Shown one piece after another: positions 28,176 to 39,047 of a stretch of 56,069 nt of DNA. The stretch's first letter is position 1. Every line of letters starts with the position of its first letter. The translations under genes and the position numbers were made by a program. The notes below the pieces were generated by a model, which worked only from the letters and a program-made list of their open reading frames with translations, did not search any database and had not been told where the DNA came from. Source of the DNA: Isosphaeraceae bacterium (GTDB lineage: Bacteria > Planctomycetota > Planctomycetia > Isosphaerales > Isosphaeraceae); the NCBI GenBank assembly GCA_031291845.1, contig JARLIH010000483.1, positions 1 to 56,069 on the forward strand. Reading direction: 5' to 3'.

Positions 28176-28769
28176 GTGCTGCGTATCCTCCCGTATCCCC
28201 ACCCCGCGCTGAGATATGAGTCGCGCCCCGTGATCCAGATCGACGACGAGCTGCGCGGGTTCGTGCGCGAGATGTTCGACCTGATGTACGCGGCGCGAGG
28301 GGTCGGTCTAGCGGCGAACCAGGTGGGGTTGCCCTATCGTTTCTTTATCTTGAACCTGACCGCCGACCCGGAGAAAAAGGAGGAGGAGCAGGTCTTCATC
28401 AACCCCGAGATCGTCAAGCGGCACGCGTCGGTCGAAAACGAGGAGGGATGCCTGAGCTTTCCCGGCCTTTACACCAATGTCCGGCGCGCCAAGAAGATCA
28501 AGTTCCAGGCATTCGACCTCCAGGGGAACATCCTCCAGAAAGAGGCCGACGACCTGTTCGGGCGAGCGTTCCAGCACGAGACCGACCACCTCTCCGGGCG
28601 GCTGTTCATCGACACCCTCGGTCCCCTAGCGCAACATAGTGTGAAACCGAAGCTGCGCGAGTTCGAGAAGAGCTTTCGAGCGGCCCAGGCCGCCGGGGAG
28701 TACCCGAGCGACGAAGACATCGTCCGGCAGCTCGACGCGATGAACCAGCCCGCCGCCGTCAGCCGTTAG
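28176..28769 (+). CDS. def: Peptide deformylase
   Basis: A 197-residue deformylase with all three motifs: GVGLAANQVG, EGCLSFPG and QHETDHLSG, which supply Gln, Cys and two His for the metal and the catalytic Glu. It removes the formyl group from nascent proteins. GTG 28176 has GGAG about 8 bases upstream and gives the usual VLRILPYPHP start. fmt follows 19 bases later, the common def-fmt operon. Confidence 0.93.
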   Translation: MLRILPYPHPALRYESRPVIQIDDELRGFVREMFDLMYAARGVGLAANQVGLPYRFFILNLTADPEKKEEEQVFINPEIVKRHASVENEEGCLSFPGLYTNVRRAKKIKFQAFDLQGNILQKEADDLFGRAFQHETDHLSGRLFIDTLGPLAQHSVKPKLREFEKSFRAAQAAGEYPSDEDIVRQLDAMNQPAAVSR

Positions 28770-28788
28770 CCCGAGTCACCCATCCGCC

Positions 28789-29766
28789 ATGCCTCCTCCC
28801 ACACGAATCGTCATGCTCGGCACGGGCGACTTCGCGTTACCCACGTTCGTCCACCTCTGCGAGACGGGGCACAACGTCGTTGCGCTCGTCACTCAGCCGG
28901 ACCGGCCCCAGGGGCGTAAGCAGGAGCTGATCCCCAGCCTGATCAAACGCGCGGCGGTCGAGCGCGGCATTCCCGTCGAGCAGCCCGAAGACGTCAATGC
29001 GCCCGAGTCGCTGGCGATGATCAAGGGATACAGCCCCGACCTGCTCGTGACGGCGGCGTATGGCCAGATCCTCTCCGCCGACCTGCTGTCGCTCCCCCGC
29101 CTCGGGGGGATCAATCTGCACGGCTCGATCCTCCCCTCCTACCGCGGCGCAGCGCCCGTGGCGCGGGCGATCCAGCACGGCGACGCCGAGTCGGGCGTGA
29201 CCGTGATCCGCATGACGCCCCGAATCGACGCCGGCGGGATGATGGCCGTTGCGCGCACCCCGATCGGCCCCGATGAAACCGCCGGCGAGTTGGAAGACCG
29301 GCTCGCCCAGCTCGGCGCCCCCCTCGTGGCCCAGGCGATCGTGGCCCTCGAAACAGGCACGGCGCAAATCCTCCCGCAAGAAAAGAGCCGGGTCACGAAG
29401 GCCCCCAAGCTCCGCAAGGAGGACGGGCTGATCGACTGGTCGAAGTCCGCCCAGGCCATCCACAACCTCGTCCGCGCCATGCAGCCCTGGCCCGTCGCTT
29501 CGACGTTCTGGCAGCGCGCGGCGCGCGCGCCGCTCCGGGTGATCGTCCACAAGACCGCGCTCGCCAGCGGCCAAGGCACGCCCGGCACCGTGCTGGAAGC
29601 CATGGCCGACACGCTCGTCGTGGCCGCGGGAGAGGGGGCCGTCCGGCTGTTGACCGTACAGGTCGAGGGGAAGAAGCCCATGCGTGCCGCCGACTTCCTC
29701 TGCGGCCATCACGTCGTCCCGGGGGATAAGATGGGACACGTGCTGAGCGACTCCGGCGGGACATGA
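28789..29766 (+). CDS. fmt: Methionyl-tRNA formyltransferase
   Basis: A 325-residue enzyme that formylates Met-tRNAi using 10-formyl-THF. Features are RIVMLGTGDFALP, then LLVTAAYGQIL, GGINLHGSILPSYRGAAPV (the family signature, with Asn and His), and GVTVIRMTPRIDAGGMM. The C-terminal OB-like domain with WPVASTFWQ is present. The start is ATG 28789, 19 bases after def. Confidence 0.93.
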   Translation: MPPPTRIVMLGTGDFALPTFVHLCETGHNVVALVTQPDRPQGRKQELIPSLIKRAAVERGIPVEQPEDVNAPESLAMIKGYSPDLLVTAAYGQILSADLLSLPRLGGINLHGSILPSYRGAAPVARAIQHGDAESGVTVIRMTPRIDAGGMMAVARTPIGPDETAGELEDRLAQLGAPLVAQAIVALETGTAQILPQEKSRVTKAPKLRKEDGLIDWSKSAQAIHNLVRAMQPWPVASTFWQRAARAPLRVIVHKTALASGQGTPGTVLEAMADTLVVAAGEGAVRLLTVQVEGKKPMRAADFLCGHHVVPGDKMGHVLSDSGGT

Positions 29767-30071
29767 GATTGCGGGTCAGCCCGAGCCGGTTACACGAAAC
29801 GTCCATCCCCGACACGCGCCTCCGCTCATCAGTAGAGCAAGCGACTCGAGATGCCCGGCACAAGGCTCACACGACAGCCGCCGGCCCATCGACGACCGAG
29901 CACGCGCAACGAACGGATCCGGTCAGAACGCCCTCAAGCGAAGTCACGACCACCGCGCGCCGTTCCCCTATTGCCGCATACCTGTTACAATCCAATGCAT
30001 TAAGCTGGTAAATCTTTCGTTAAATTCTCCCGAGACGGCGGTCCGCAGCGCCGGTCCCGGAGCACCCGATA
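29767..30071. other. Intergenic region before miaB
   Basis: A 305-base gap with no gene. A TACAAT at about 29986 could be a -10 box for miaB, but no -35 lies at proper spacing. The last 80 bases become AT-richer, as expected for a leader. Confidence 0.4.
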
Positions 30072-31511
30072 ATGTCCGACGCCGAAACTAACGTTAAGAA
30101 AAAGCTTTACATCGAAACCGTCGGCTGCCAGATGAACGTGCTCGACAGTGAGCTCGTCGTCGGCAAGCTGCGCGGGGAAGGGTACGAGCTGACGGACGAC
30201 ATCCGTCAAGCGGATACGATCCTCTACAACACGTGCTCCGTCCGGCAGCATGCCGAGGATAAAATCTATAGCGCCCTCGGACGGGTCCGGCGGCTCAAGG
30301 AACGCCGGCCCGAGGTCTCGATCGGCGTCCTCGGCTGCATGGCCCAGAAGGACCAGGATCTGATCCTCAAGCGGGCTCCCTTTGTGGACGTGGTGGTTGG
30401 GCCCGGGCAGCTCGGGCGCGTCTCGGAGCTCCTCGAACGGGCCAAGGAAGAACACGCCCCACAGATGGCCGTCAGCCTCCCGCGCTCGGGCGGCTCGCGC
30501 GACACGGTCACGGCGAGCTTTGCCGAGTACGACCCCCTGCGCGAGCCCGCGATGCGCCCGAACCCGTTCCAGGCGTTCGTGCGCATCATGATGGGATGCG
30601 ACAAGTTCTGTACGTACTGCGTCGTCCCCTCGGTCCGAGGGCCCGAGCAGAGCCGCCCGCCGGACGTGATCGTGGCCGAAGCCCAGCAGCTCGCCCACCA
30701 GGGGGTGAAGGAAATCACGCTTCTGGGCCAGACCGTCAACAGCTACAAATATCAGGAGCCCGACGGCCGCCACACACGACTCTCCGACCTCCTGCTGCGC
30801 CTGCACGACATCGAGGGTCTCGCGCGCATCAAGTTCATCACGAACTTCCCCAACGACATGACCGGCGACCTGCTCCAGGCCGTCCGCGACCTGCCGAAGG
30901 TCTCACGCTACCTGCACGTGCCCGCACAGAGCGGCTGCGACGAAATGCTCAAACGGATGAAGCGGCTATATACCGTCGCCCTCTATGACGACATGCTCGC
31001 GCGGATCCGCGAGACGGTGCCCGACGCGGCCGTCTCCAGCGACTTCATCGTCGGCTTCTGCGGCGAGACCGAGGAGTCGTTCCAGAAGTCGGTCCGCCTG
31101 GTCGAGCGGGCCCGGTTCAAGAACAGCTTTATCTTCAAGTACAGCCCGCGGCAAGGGACGAAAGCCGACCTTCTGTTCAACGACGACGTTCCCGAGGACG
31201 TCAAGAAACAGCGCAACAACGACCTGCTGGCCGTGCAGACCGCGATCAGCCGCGAGGACAACCGCCGGTTCCTGGGTCAGACCGTGGAGGTCCTGGTCGA
31301 GGGGCCGAGCAAGACGTCGGAGCTGGGCGAGGACGGCCTGGGCCAGCTCGTGGGCCGGACGTGGTGCGACCGGATCGTCGTGTTCGAGGGGCACGAACGT
31401 TTGGTCGGGAGTTTTGTGCCGGTGGCCGTCGACGACGCCAGCGCGGTGACGCTGTTCGGGCGGGTCGTGACGACCGAGGCGGTTTCGGCGGGGGTGCCGG
31501 TCGCATGGTGA
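30072..31511 (+). CDS. miaB: tRNA-2-methylthio-N6-dimethylallyladenosine synthase
   Basis: A 479-residue methylthiotransferase. The N-terminal domain begins KLYIETVGCQMNVLDSE with the first cluster Cys. The radical SAM motif is MMGCDKFCTYCVVPS (CxxxCxxC), and a TRAM-like C-terminal domain (RRFLGQTVEVLVEG) follows. It adds the methylthio group at A37 of tRNAs reading UNN codons. Its stop overlaps the start of the SUKH-like gene by 7 bases. Confidence 0.93.
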   Translation: MSDAETNVKKKLYIETVGCQMNVLDSELVVGKLRGEGYELTDDIRQADTILYNTCSVRQHAEDKIYSALGRVRRLKERRPEVSIGVLGCMAQKDQDLILKRAPFVDVVVGPGQLGRVSELLERAKEEHAPQMAVSLPRSGGSRDTVTASFAEYDPLREPAMRPNPFQAFVRIMMGCDKFCTYCVVPSVRGPEQSRPPDVIVAEAQQLAHQGVKEITLLGQTVNSYKYQEPDGRHTRLSDLLLRLHDIEGLARIKFITNFPNDMTGDLLQAVRDLPKVSRYLHVPAQSGCDEMLKRMKRLYTVALYDDMLARIRETVPDAAVSSDFIVGFCGETEESFQKSVRLVERARFKNSFIFKYSPRQGTKADLLFNDDVPEDVKKQRNNDLLAVQTAISREDNRRFLGQTVEVLVEGPSKTSELGEDGLGQLVGRTWCDRIVVFEGHERLVGSFVPVAVDDASAVTLFGRVVTTEAVSAGVPVAW

Positions 31512-32251
31512 TCGTCAGCACACTCGGCGACCGCCTGAGAGCTTGGGTCGCCGCGACCGGGATCGATCCCATGCTCGTTCCGGCGGTGGGCGAGGTCGCC
31601 GCGCGCTTCGACGCAGCGGCCGACCCCTGCCGCCCAGGAGTCGACCCGCGCCAGATCGACTCGTGGGAGCGCCGGCACGGGTTCGCTTTGCCTGCCGGCC
31701 TGCGCGCCTGGCTCGTCCTCTCGAACGGCTTCTACCGCAACGACGCACCGCTGATCCACCCGCTCTCGGCGATCGGACCGATGGTCCCGTTCGCGCACGT
31801 GCCCGACCTGGTCGTGCAGCCCGAGAGCTGGTTTGAGCTCGGTAACCCGAACGTCGAGACCGTCTGTATCGACCTGGCGTATCGCTGGCCGGGGCCAGAC
31901 GGTGGGAACCCGATCTTCACCTCCGGAGACGACCAGGCGCAGAGCCCTCCGCGGCTGATCGCGACGAGCTTCGACGCCTGGTTCCTGGAGCTGCTCCGCC
32001 GCGGTGGGCGTGAGTACTGGTTCGACCCCGACTTCACCGCGCTCGGGGACCCGTGGACCGAGCACCGGCGGCACACCCCCGCGCCCCCGTTGCCCGACCG
32101 CCTGCGGCCGCTCGCCCCCCAGGTTCGGCCACTCATGCGACCGGGTGCGGACGACCTGTCGATCGCCACGACGCTGGGTATCACTCGGGGCGACGTGGAG
32201 GCGCTTTTCCGGCACCTCCAGCACAGCCCCCGCGGCTTCGCCGGCCCCTGA
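31505..32251 (+). CDS. SMI1/KNR4 (SUKH)-like protein
   Basis: A 248-residue protein. Residues ~45-160 resemble the SUKH fold: QIDSWERRHGFALPAGLRAWLVLSNGFY, then IFTSGDDQAQ and SFDAWFLELL. The C-terminal ~50 residues (MRPGADDLSIATTLGITRGDVEALFRHL) may form an HTH-like helix pair. SUKH proteins often act as immunity proteins against polymorphic toxins, but no toxin is near and the gene is coupled to miaB and followed by glnE, so a housekeeping role is possible. Family call is moderate. Confidence 0.6.
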   Translation: MVIVSTLGDRLRAWVAATGIDPMLVPAVGEVAARFDAAADPCRPGVDPRQIDSWERRHGFALPAGLRAWLVLSNGFYRNDAPLIHPLSAIGPMVPFAHVPDLVVQPESWFELGNPNVETVCIDLAYRWPGPDGGNPIFTSGDDQAQSPPRLIATSFDAWFLELLRRGGREYWFDPDFTALGDPWTEHRRHTPAPPLPDRLRPLAPQVRPLMRPGADDLSIATTLGITRGDVEALFRHLQHSPRGFAGP

Positions 32252-32287
32252 GCCCGGCCCCGCCCGCGGCGCAACCGAGGAGGGGGC

Positions 32288-35200
32288 ATGACGGACGCGC
32301 GGTTCAACAACGCCGAGTGGCTCCTGCTCAACATCGACGACCCCGAGTGGGCGCGCCGCTGGCTCGCTAGCCTCGGTGTCCGCGACACCGAACGGGGCTA
32401 CCGCGACGTCCTCGACCTCGCCCGGCGAGGCCGCGCGGAATCGCTCTTCAAGCGGCTGGCCTACCAGCTCGTCACGATCCTGCCCCGCTGCCCCGACGCG
32501 GGCATGGCGCTGACGAACCTCGACCGCTTCGTGGCCGCGTGCCCCAACCCCGAGGCGATGCTCAAACAACTGGCCGAGAACCTGCGCACCACCGAGATCC
32601 TGGTCCAGCTCTTCAGCACGAGCCAGCACTTTAGCGAGCTCCTGATCCGCGAGCCGGAACTGCTCGACTGGCTCGGCAAAGCCGAGCGGCGCGACCGGGA
32701 AACGGTCATCGACGAACTGTGGGCCGAGCTGCGCGAGGCGCCCGACGACGAGGCGCCACGTCTAGCCCTGCGCCGGTTTCGCCAGCGCGAGTACCTGCGG
32801 ATCGGGTACAGCGACATCGTCCGCGGAGTGCCGCTGGAGCTTACCACGCTCGACCTGTCGCACCTGGCCGACGCGTGCGTCGAGTGCGCAGTGCGGCTCG
32901 CGCGCCAGCGTGCCGAGGCACGCCACGGTGTCCCCTCCGGCGAGGACGGCCACCCCGCGCGGTTCGTCGTGCTGGCCCTGGGCAAGCTCGGCGGTGAGGA
33001 ACTGAATTACAGCTCCGACATCGACTTGATCTTTCTCTACGACGTCGAAGGAGAGACCGACGGCCCGCGCCGCGTGACAAACGCCGAGTTCTTCGCCCGG
33101 ATGGGGGCCGAGGTCGTCCGGCTGCTCGCCGACCACACCGCGCAGGGCGTTGCCTACCGCGTCGACATGCGCCTGCGGCCCGAGGGAGACCAGGGGGCGC
33201 TCGCCCGCGCGCTAGCGGCCACGCTCGGCTACTACAACACGACGGGCCGCACCTGGGAACGCCAGGCCCTGATCAAGTGCCGGCCGATCGCTGGCGACCT
33301 CGACCTGGGCCGCACGTTCCTCGACGCGATCGCGCCGTTCGTCTACCGCCGCTACCTGAGCGCCGCGGAGATCAGCGAGATCAAGGCGATGAAGCGCCGG
33401 ATCGAGCAGCGCACGGTCTCGGCCGGCGCCGACGACGTCGAGGTCAAGACGGGCCGCGGCGGCATCCGCGATATCGAGTTCGTCGTCCAGTTCCTCCAGC
33501 TTCTCCACGGCGGCCCGTACCAGCTCGTCCGCCACTCCAACACGCTGCTCGCGATGGCCCGGCTGGAGGAGGTCGGCTGCTTGACCGCCGAGGAGCGCCG
33601 GCTGCTCGACAACAACTACCGCTTCCTCCGCCGGGTCGAGCACCGGCTCCAGACGATGTTCGACCTCCAGACCCACGAAATGCCGCGCGGGCTCGAAGAG
33701 CGGCGCGTCCTGGCGGTCCGTATGGGCTACCTCCCCGCCAGCGTCTGGGAAGATCGCACCGGCCCGGCCGAACGCTTCCTGACCGATTACCGCGCCAAGA
33801 CCGAACTAAATCGGCGCATCCTCAACCACCTGCTGCACGACGCCTTTCGCGACGACAGCGGACCGGGAACGGCCGACCCGGTCGTCGACCTCGTGCTCGA
33901 CCCGAACCCAAGCCCCGAGCACATCGCCGAGGTGCTGGGCAAGTACCCGTTCCGCGACCGGCGGACCGCGTACCAGAACCTGATGGCCCTGGCGCGGGAG
34001 GACATCCCGTTCCTCTCGCAGGCGCGCTGCCGGCACTTCCTCGCCGCAATCGCCGCCCGGCTGCTCCAGGCAGTCAGCCTCGCGCCCGATCCCGACATGG
34101 CGCTCACGAACCTGGAAAAAGTCTCGGCCTCCCTCGGCGCCAAGGGGGTCCTCTGGGAGCTCTTCAACTTCAACCCGCCGAGCCTGCGGCTGTACGTCGA
34201 CATCTGCGCGACGAGCCAGTTCCTGTCCGAGATCTTGATCAACAACCCGGGCATGATCGACGACCTGATGGATTCGCTGGTCGACGACCGCCCCCAACCC
34301 GCCGCCGCGATCCGCGCAGAGCTCGGCGGGCTGTGCAAGCACGCCGAGGACCTCGCGCCGATCCTTTTGAGCTTCCGGAACAAGGAGTGGATGCGCATCG
34401 GCACGCGCGACATCCTCGGCCGCGAGGTGATCCGCGAAGTCACGCGCGAGCTGGCGGACGTGGCCGAGGCGATCGTGGTTCAGGTCGCACACCACCAGTC
34501 GGAGCGCCGAGTCCAGCGTTACGGCATCCCCCAGCTCCCCGACGGCCAGCGCTGCCGGTGGGCGATCCTGGGCCTCGGCAAGCTCGGCGGCCGCGAGCTG
34601 AACTACCACAGCGACCTCGACCTCGTGTTCCTGTACGAGTCCGATGGTTCGACCCAGGGAGGAGAGGAGTCGGTCTCCAACGAACAGTTCGCCACCAAGG
34701 TCGCGCGCCGGGTGGTGAAGGCGCTCAGCAGCCCATCCCAGGGTGCTCCACTTTACGCGGTCGACGTGCGCCTTCGGCCATTCGGCGCCTCGGGCCCGCT
34801 GGTGGTCACGCTCGACACCTTCCGCCAGTACTTCCAGACCCAGGCCCAGTCCTGGGAGCGCCTGGCGCTTACGCGTGCCCGCGTGATCTACGCCAACGGC
34901 GGCTTCGGGCTGCCGGTCGGCGAGGCTATCCGCGACGCGCTTAACGTCCCGGTTGACGCGGCGGCGCTCTCGTCCGAAGTCCTCACCATGCGCAGGAAGC
35001 TCGAGGAGCACAGCGGCCCGAACAACCTCAAGCGGGGCGCTGGAGGGCAAACGGACATCGAGTTCCTGGTCCGTTATCTCCAGCTCGTGCACGCCGCGGA
35101 ATACCCCGAAATCTCGCGGCCGAACCTCTGGGACGCGCTCGACGCCCTCAGGCGGGCGGGGCTGATCGCGCCCGAAGCGCACGCCGATTTGAAGGCGGCC

Positions 35201-35440
35201 TACAGCTTCCTGCGCACCATTGAGAGCCGGCTCCGCCTGGTCCACAACCGGGGCGACGTCGACCTCCCCGAGCATCCCGACGAGCTGACTCGCCTCGCCC
35301 GCCGCCTGGGATACAAGGAAACCGACCCCCGCGCGTGCGCTGAGGCCTTTCGCCAGGAGGCGGTGCGGCACGCGGCACGGACAAGACGGCTCTTTCACGA
35401 GATCGTCGGGCAGACGACCGAAAAGACAGCGACCACCTGA
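32288..35440 (+). CDS. glnE: Glutamine synthetase adenylyltransferase/adenylyl-removing enzyme
   Basis: A 1050-residue bifunctional enzyme controlling glutamine synthetase. It has two nucleotidyltransferase domains: GKLGGEELNYSSDIDLIFLYD (N-terminal, deadenylylation) and GKLGGRELNYHSDLDLVFLYE (C-terminal, adenylylation). Each is followed by the conserved VDMRLRPEG or VDVRLRPFG and by a helical GlnD PII-uridylyltransferase-like domain. GAGGAGGG just before ATG 32288 fixes the start. Length is slightly above the usual ~950. Confidence 0.95.
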   Translation: MTDARFNNAEWLLLNIDDPEWARRWLASLGVRDTERGYRDVLDLARRGRAESLFKRLAYQLVTILPRCPDAGMALTNLDRFVAACPNPEAMLKQLAENLRTTEILVQLFSTSQHFSELLIREPELLDWLGKAERRDRETVIDELWAELREAPDDEAPRLALRRFRQREYLRIGYSDIVRGVPLELTTLDLSHLADACVECAVRLARQRAEARHGVPSGEDGHPARFVVLALGKLGGEELNYSSDIDLIFLYDVEGETDGPRRVTNAEFFARMGAEVVRLLADHTAQGVAYRVDMRLRPEGDQGALARALAATLGYYNTTGRTWERQALIKCRPIAGDLDLGRTFLDAIAPFVYRRYLSAAEISEIKAMKRRIEQRTVSAGADDVEVKTGRGGIRDIEFVVQFLQLLHGGPYQLVRHSNTLLAMARLEEVGCLTAEERRLLDNNYRFLRRVEHRLQTMFDLQTHEMPRGLEERRVLAVRMGYLPASVWEDRTGPAERFLTDYRAKTELNRRILNHLLHDAFRDDSGPGTADPVVDLVLDPNPSPEHIAEVLGKYPFRDRRTAYQNLMALAREDIPFLSQARCRHFLAAIAARLLQAVSLAPDPDMALTNLEKVSASLGAKGVLWELFNFNPPSLRLYVDICATSQFLSEILINNPGMIDDLMDSLVDDRPQPAAAIRAELGGLCKHAEDLAPILLSFRNKEWMRIGTRDILGREVIREVTRELADVAEAIVVQVAHHQSERRVQRYGIPQLPDGQRCRWAILGLGKLGGRELNYHSDLDLVFLYESDGSTQGGEESVSNEQFATKVARRVVKALSSPSQGAPLYAVDVRLRPFGASGPLVVTLDTFRQYFQTQAQSWERLALTRARVIYANGGFGLPVGEAIRDALNVPVDAAALSSEVLTMRRKLEEHSGPNNLKRGAGGQTDIEFLVRYLQLVHAAEYPEISRPNLWDALDALRRAGLIAPEAHADLKAAYSFLRTIESRLRLVHNRGDVDLPEHPDELTRLARRLGYKETDPRACAEAFRQEAVRHAARTRRLFHEIVGQTTEKTATT

Positions 35441-35724
35441 ACACCGTCACTCAGGGATGAGGCGTAATCGCGATGATGGTGATCGCCTTCGCTTCAGGCC
35501 CATAATACCAAACACCCCGTAGGCACCGGGCGTTTGGTTCTCAACGGCGGCTGCGCGCGCTTCCAGTTCCCCGGCGGCCCCTGGCTTTGTTCGTTTTGGA
35601 GATGGCATGTCCGATTCCCTGCGCGCGGTCCGAAGGTCGAAGACTTATTGCATCCCAGCAGGGAGCCTGAGAGCGCCAACGCCCACTTGTGGGAAAGTGG
35701 GCGATGCCTCCCTGGGGCATGGCG

Positions 35725-36786
<1,062 letters not shown>

Positions 36787-36822
36787 GTTCCCAGCACTCG
36801 GTGCATCGGCGGAAGCCGCAGA

Positions 36823-36864
36823 CCCCTCACCCTAACCCTTTCCCCGCAGAAGGGGAGAGGGAAC
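36823..36864. repeat. CCCTCACCCTAACCC REP-like element
   Basis: The motif CCCTCACCCTAACCC followed by CCTTTCCCCGCAGAAGGGGAGAGGG contains a 10-base inverted repeat (36836-36845 and 36852-36861, one mismatch). Such elements recur between genes in many bacteria. It lies between the GT2 and TIM-barrel genes. Confidence 0.65.
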
Positions 36865-36910
36865 CAGGATCAGCGAATCGCAGATTCATACACAAATTCG
36901 ATGAAGCCGC

Positions 36911-37828
36911 TTAACCCATCATAAACTGGACGAGGTGCCGCCGGCTGATGACGAGCGCTTCGCGCCGTTTTTCGAGCGAGCCTTCGAAGGCGCGGTCCTC
37001 CACTTCGATGGCGACATGGCCATCATACCCTACCTCGGCGAGCGCCCCGAGAAACGCCCCCCAGCGCACGTCGCCGAGGCCGGGGAGCTTGGGAGTGTGC
37101 CAGAGCTTCGGGTAGGCGAGCAGTCCGTGCGCATCGAGCGCAGCCCGATCGATCCGGGCGTCCTTGGCGTGGACGTGCACCAGGCGGTCGCGGAACTCGT
37201 ACAGGGGCGCGACATAGTCCATTTGTTGCCAGATCAGGTGCGACGGGTCGAGGTTCAGGCCGAAGCTCTTGCTGGGGATCTCCTCGAACATCCTCCGCCA
37301 GATGGCCGGGCTGGTGGCGAGGTTCTTGCCACCGGGCCACTCGTCGGCCGTGAACAGCATCGGGCAGTTCTCGATGCCGATGCGCACGCCTTTGTCCTCG
37401 GCATGCTGGACGAGAGGGCGCCAGGTTTCCAGGAAGCGCGGCCAGTTCGCCTCGACCGAGAGCGCGGGGGCCCGGCCGACGAACGTGTTGACCACGCCGA
37501 CTCCAAGCGCGGCAGACGCGTCGATGACCTTGTGCAGGTGGGTGACGGCCAGCTCGGCCTCCGCCGGGTCAGGCGCGAGTGGGTTCGGATAATAGCCCAG
37601 GCCCGAGATCGCCACGCCATGCAAGGCGGTCAGGTCTTGCACCTTCTCGATGGCGTCGAGCGTCAGGTTCGTCACGTCGAGGTGCGTCACCCCCGCATAT
37701 CGCCGCTCGGCCTTGCCCGGGGGCCAGCACATCAGCTCGACGCTCGAGAACTCAGCCTCCGCCGCGAAGCTCAAGACTTCCGGCAGGTTGAACTCCGGCA
37801 CGATCGCGGAAACGAAGCCGATCTTCAT
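36911..37828 (-). CDS. Sugar phosphate isomerase/epimerase family protein
   Basis: A 305-residue xylose isomerase-like TIM barrel. The metal ligands are the Glu in RIGIENCPML, the Asp in GLNLDPSHLIW, the His in LVHVHAKDARID and the Glu in HVAIEVEDRAFE, so the set is complete. Its ATG overlaps the stop of the upstream Gfo/Idh/MocA gene (ATGA), so the pair is translationally coupled. Likely acts on an oxidised sugar or polyol made by that partner; substrate unknown. Confidence 0.8.
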   Translation of the reverse strand: MKIGFVSAIVPEFNLPEVLSFAAEAEFSSVELMCWPPGKAERRYAGVTHLDVTNLTLDAIEKVQDLTALHGVAISGLGYYPNPLAPDPAEAELAVTHLHKVIDASAALGVGVVNTFVGRAPALSVEANWPRFLETWRPLVQHAEDKGVRIGIENCPMLFTADEWPGGKNLATSPAIWRRMFEEIPSKSFGLNLDPSHLIWQQMDYVAPLYEFRDRLVHVHAKDARIDRAALDAHGLLAYPKLWHTPKLPGLGDVRWGAFLGALAEVGYDGHVAIEVEDRAFEGSLEKRREALVISRRHLVQFMMG

Positions 37829-39033
37829 GGCGTGCACCCCTTCGCAGACGACTCATTCACACGAACTGCCTCTACGGTTACCCAACGCTGCTCATGGGCG
37901 CTTCGGGCAATCGCCTCGCACAGACGAACTTCACGGTCCCCGTCGTCAAAGGTCGGGAACGCGGGCGAAGTCGCCCCCGCCTCGCCGATCCATTGATAAA
38001 CCGCCCGGAAGAGCTGCTTGAACGTGTCGGGGAAACCTTCCGCATGGCCACCGGGATAGTCGCTGATCGCCGCGGCCTCCGGGGAGAGCAGGGCGGGGTC
38101 GCGCTCGAGCCATTCGCTCGGTCCCTTCCTACGGCCGATCCAGAGACCGTTCGGCTCCTCGCTGTCCCACGAAAACGAGCCCTCGGTCCCGGCCACCTCG
38201 AGCAACACCCGGTTCTTGCGCCCGGCGGTCATCTGCGAAACGTGGAAGGAGCCGCGTGCCTCGGCGCCGATCCGCAGCAAGACGGCCGCGTAGTCGTCGG
38301 TCGTGATCGCGATCGGGCGAGACGACCCCGCATCCCCGGACCCTCGAAACGTCTCGGCGGGCCCGATGGGCCTGAACCGCTGGGCATGAAACGTCGCCAG
38401 GTCGGCACACACCGCGCGGATGCGCTGCCCGACGACGAACTGGGCCAGGTCCATCCAGTGCGTACCGATATCGGCGACCGCCCGTAGGTTCGTACCGCCG
38501 TCGGGTTCGACGCGCCAGTTGTAGTCGTCGGGGTAAAGCAGCCAGTCCTGCGTATAAGAACCCGTCACGCTCAAGACCCGCCCGATGTCGCCGCGCGCGA
38601 TGCGCGACCGCATCTCGTGGCAGAGCGGATAGAACCGGACGTTGTAGTTCACGGCCGCGGCCTGGCGCGGGCGAGAACGTGCCAGCGCGCACAGAGCCGT
38701 GGTCTCGGCCGCCGTGACGGCCAGAGGTTTTTCGCAGACCACGTGCCGCCCCGACTCGAGCAAGCGACACGTCTGATCGAAGTGGGCGCCGTTGGGTGAG
38801 GTGACGTGCACCACTGCCACCGACCCATCGCCCACCAAGTCGTCCAGATCCTCGTAAACGCGCGGGATCCCGAGCTGCCGAGCCAGGGGCCGCACGCGCT
38901 CGGGCGCCGAACCGAGGATCCCGACGACCGGGATGCCGATCCGCCGAAGCGCTTCGACGTGGACCGGCCCAATGAAACCGCCGCCGATCAAGGCGGCGTT
39001 CGGGGCGTCGGGGATGATGGACGGCGAACCCAT
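37825..39033 (-). CDS. Gfo/Idh/MocA family oxidoreductase
   Basis: A 402-residue dehydrogenase. The Rossmann motif is LIGGGFIGPVHVEALRRIG, the catalytic Lys lies in VVCEKPLAVT, and VADIGTHWMDLAQFVVG carries the C-terminal Asp and His. GGAG 9 bases before ATG 39033 sets the start. It is coupled to the TIM-barrel gene downstream and lies 14 bases after the rhomboid gene. It resembles the dehydrogenase at 14474 only in family features. Confidence 0.85.
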   Translation of the reverse strand: MGSPSIIPDAPNAALIGGGFIGPVHVEALRRIGIPVVGILGSAPERVRPLARQLGIPRVYEDLDDLVGDGSVAVVHVTSPNGAHFDQTCRLLESGRHVVCEKPLAVTAAETTALCALARSRPRQAAAVNYNVRFYPLCHEMRSRIARGDIGRVLSVTGSYTQDWLLYPDDYNWRVEPDGGTNLRAVADIGTHWMDLAQFVVGQRIRAVCADLATFHAQRFRPIGPAETFRGSGDAGSSRPIAITTDDYAAVLLRIGAEARGSFHVSQMTAGRKNRVLLEVAGTEGSFSWDSEEPNGLWIGRRKGPSEWLERDPALLSPEAAAISDYPGGHAEGFPDTFKQLFRAVYQWIGEAGATSPAFPTFDDGDREVRLCEAIARSAHEQRWVTVEAVRVNESSAKGCTP

Positions 39034-39047
39034 GAAGACCCGCTCCA

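Noticed and set aside
29970..29992. TACAAT as a promoter of miaB
   Set aside because: The nearest TTGCCG is only 9 bases upstream of it, far from the required 16-18 spacing.
33277..34944. A 555-codon plus-strand frame inside glnE
   Set aside because: It lies in another frame of a complete glnE, and its translation is dominated by Arg, Pro and Ala with no family pattern.
35679..35703. Hairpin CGCCCACTT/AAGTGGGCG as terminator of the GT2 gene
   Set aside because: The stem is real but no T run follows in the direction of the gene, so I did not call a terminator.
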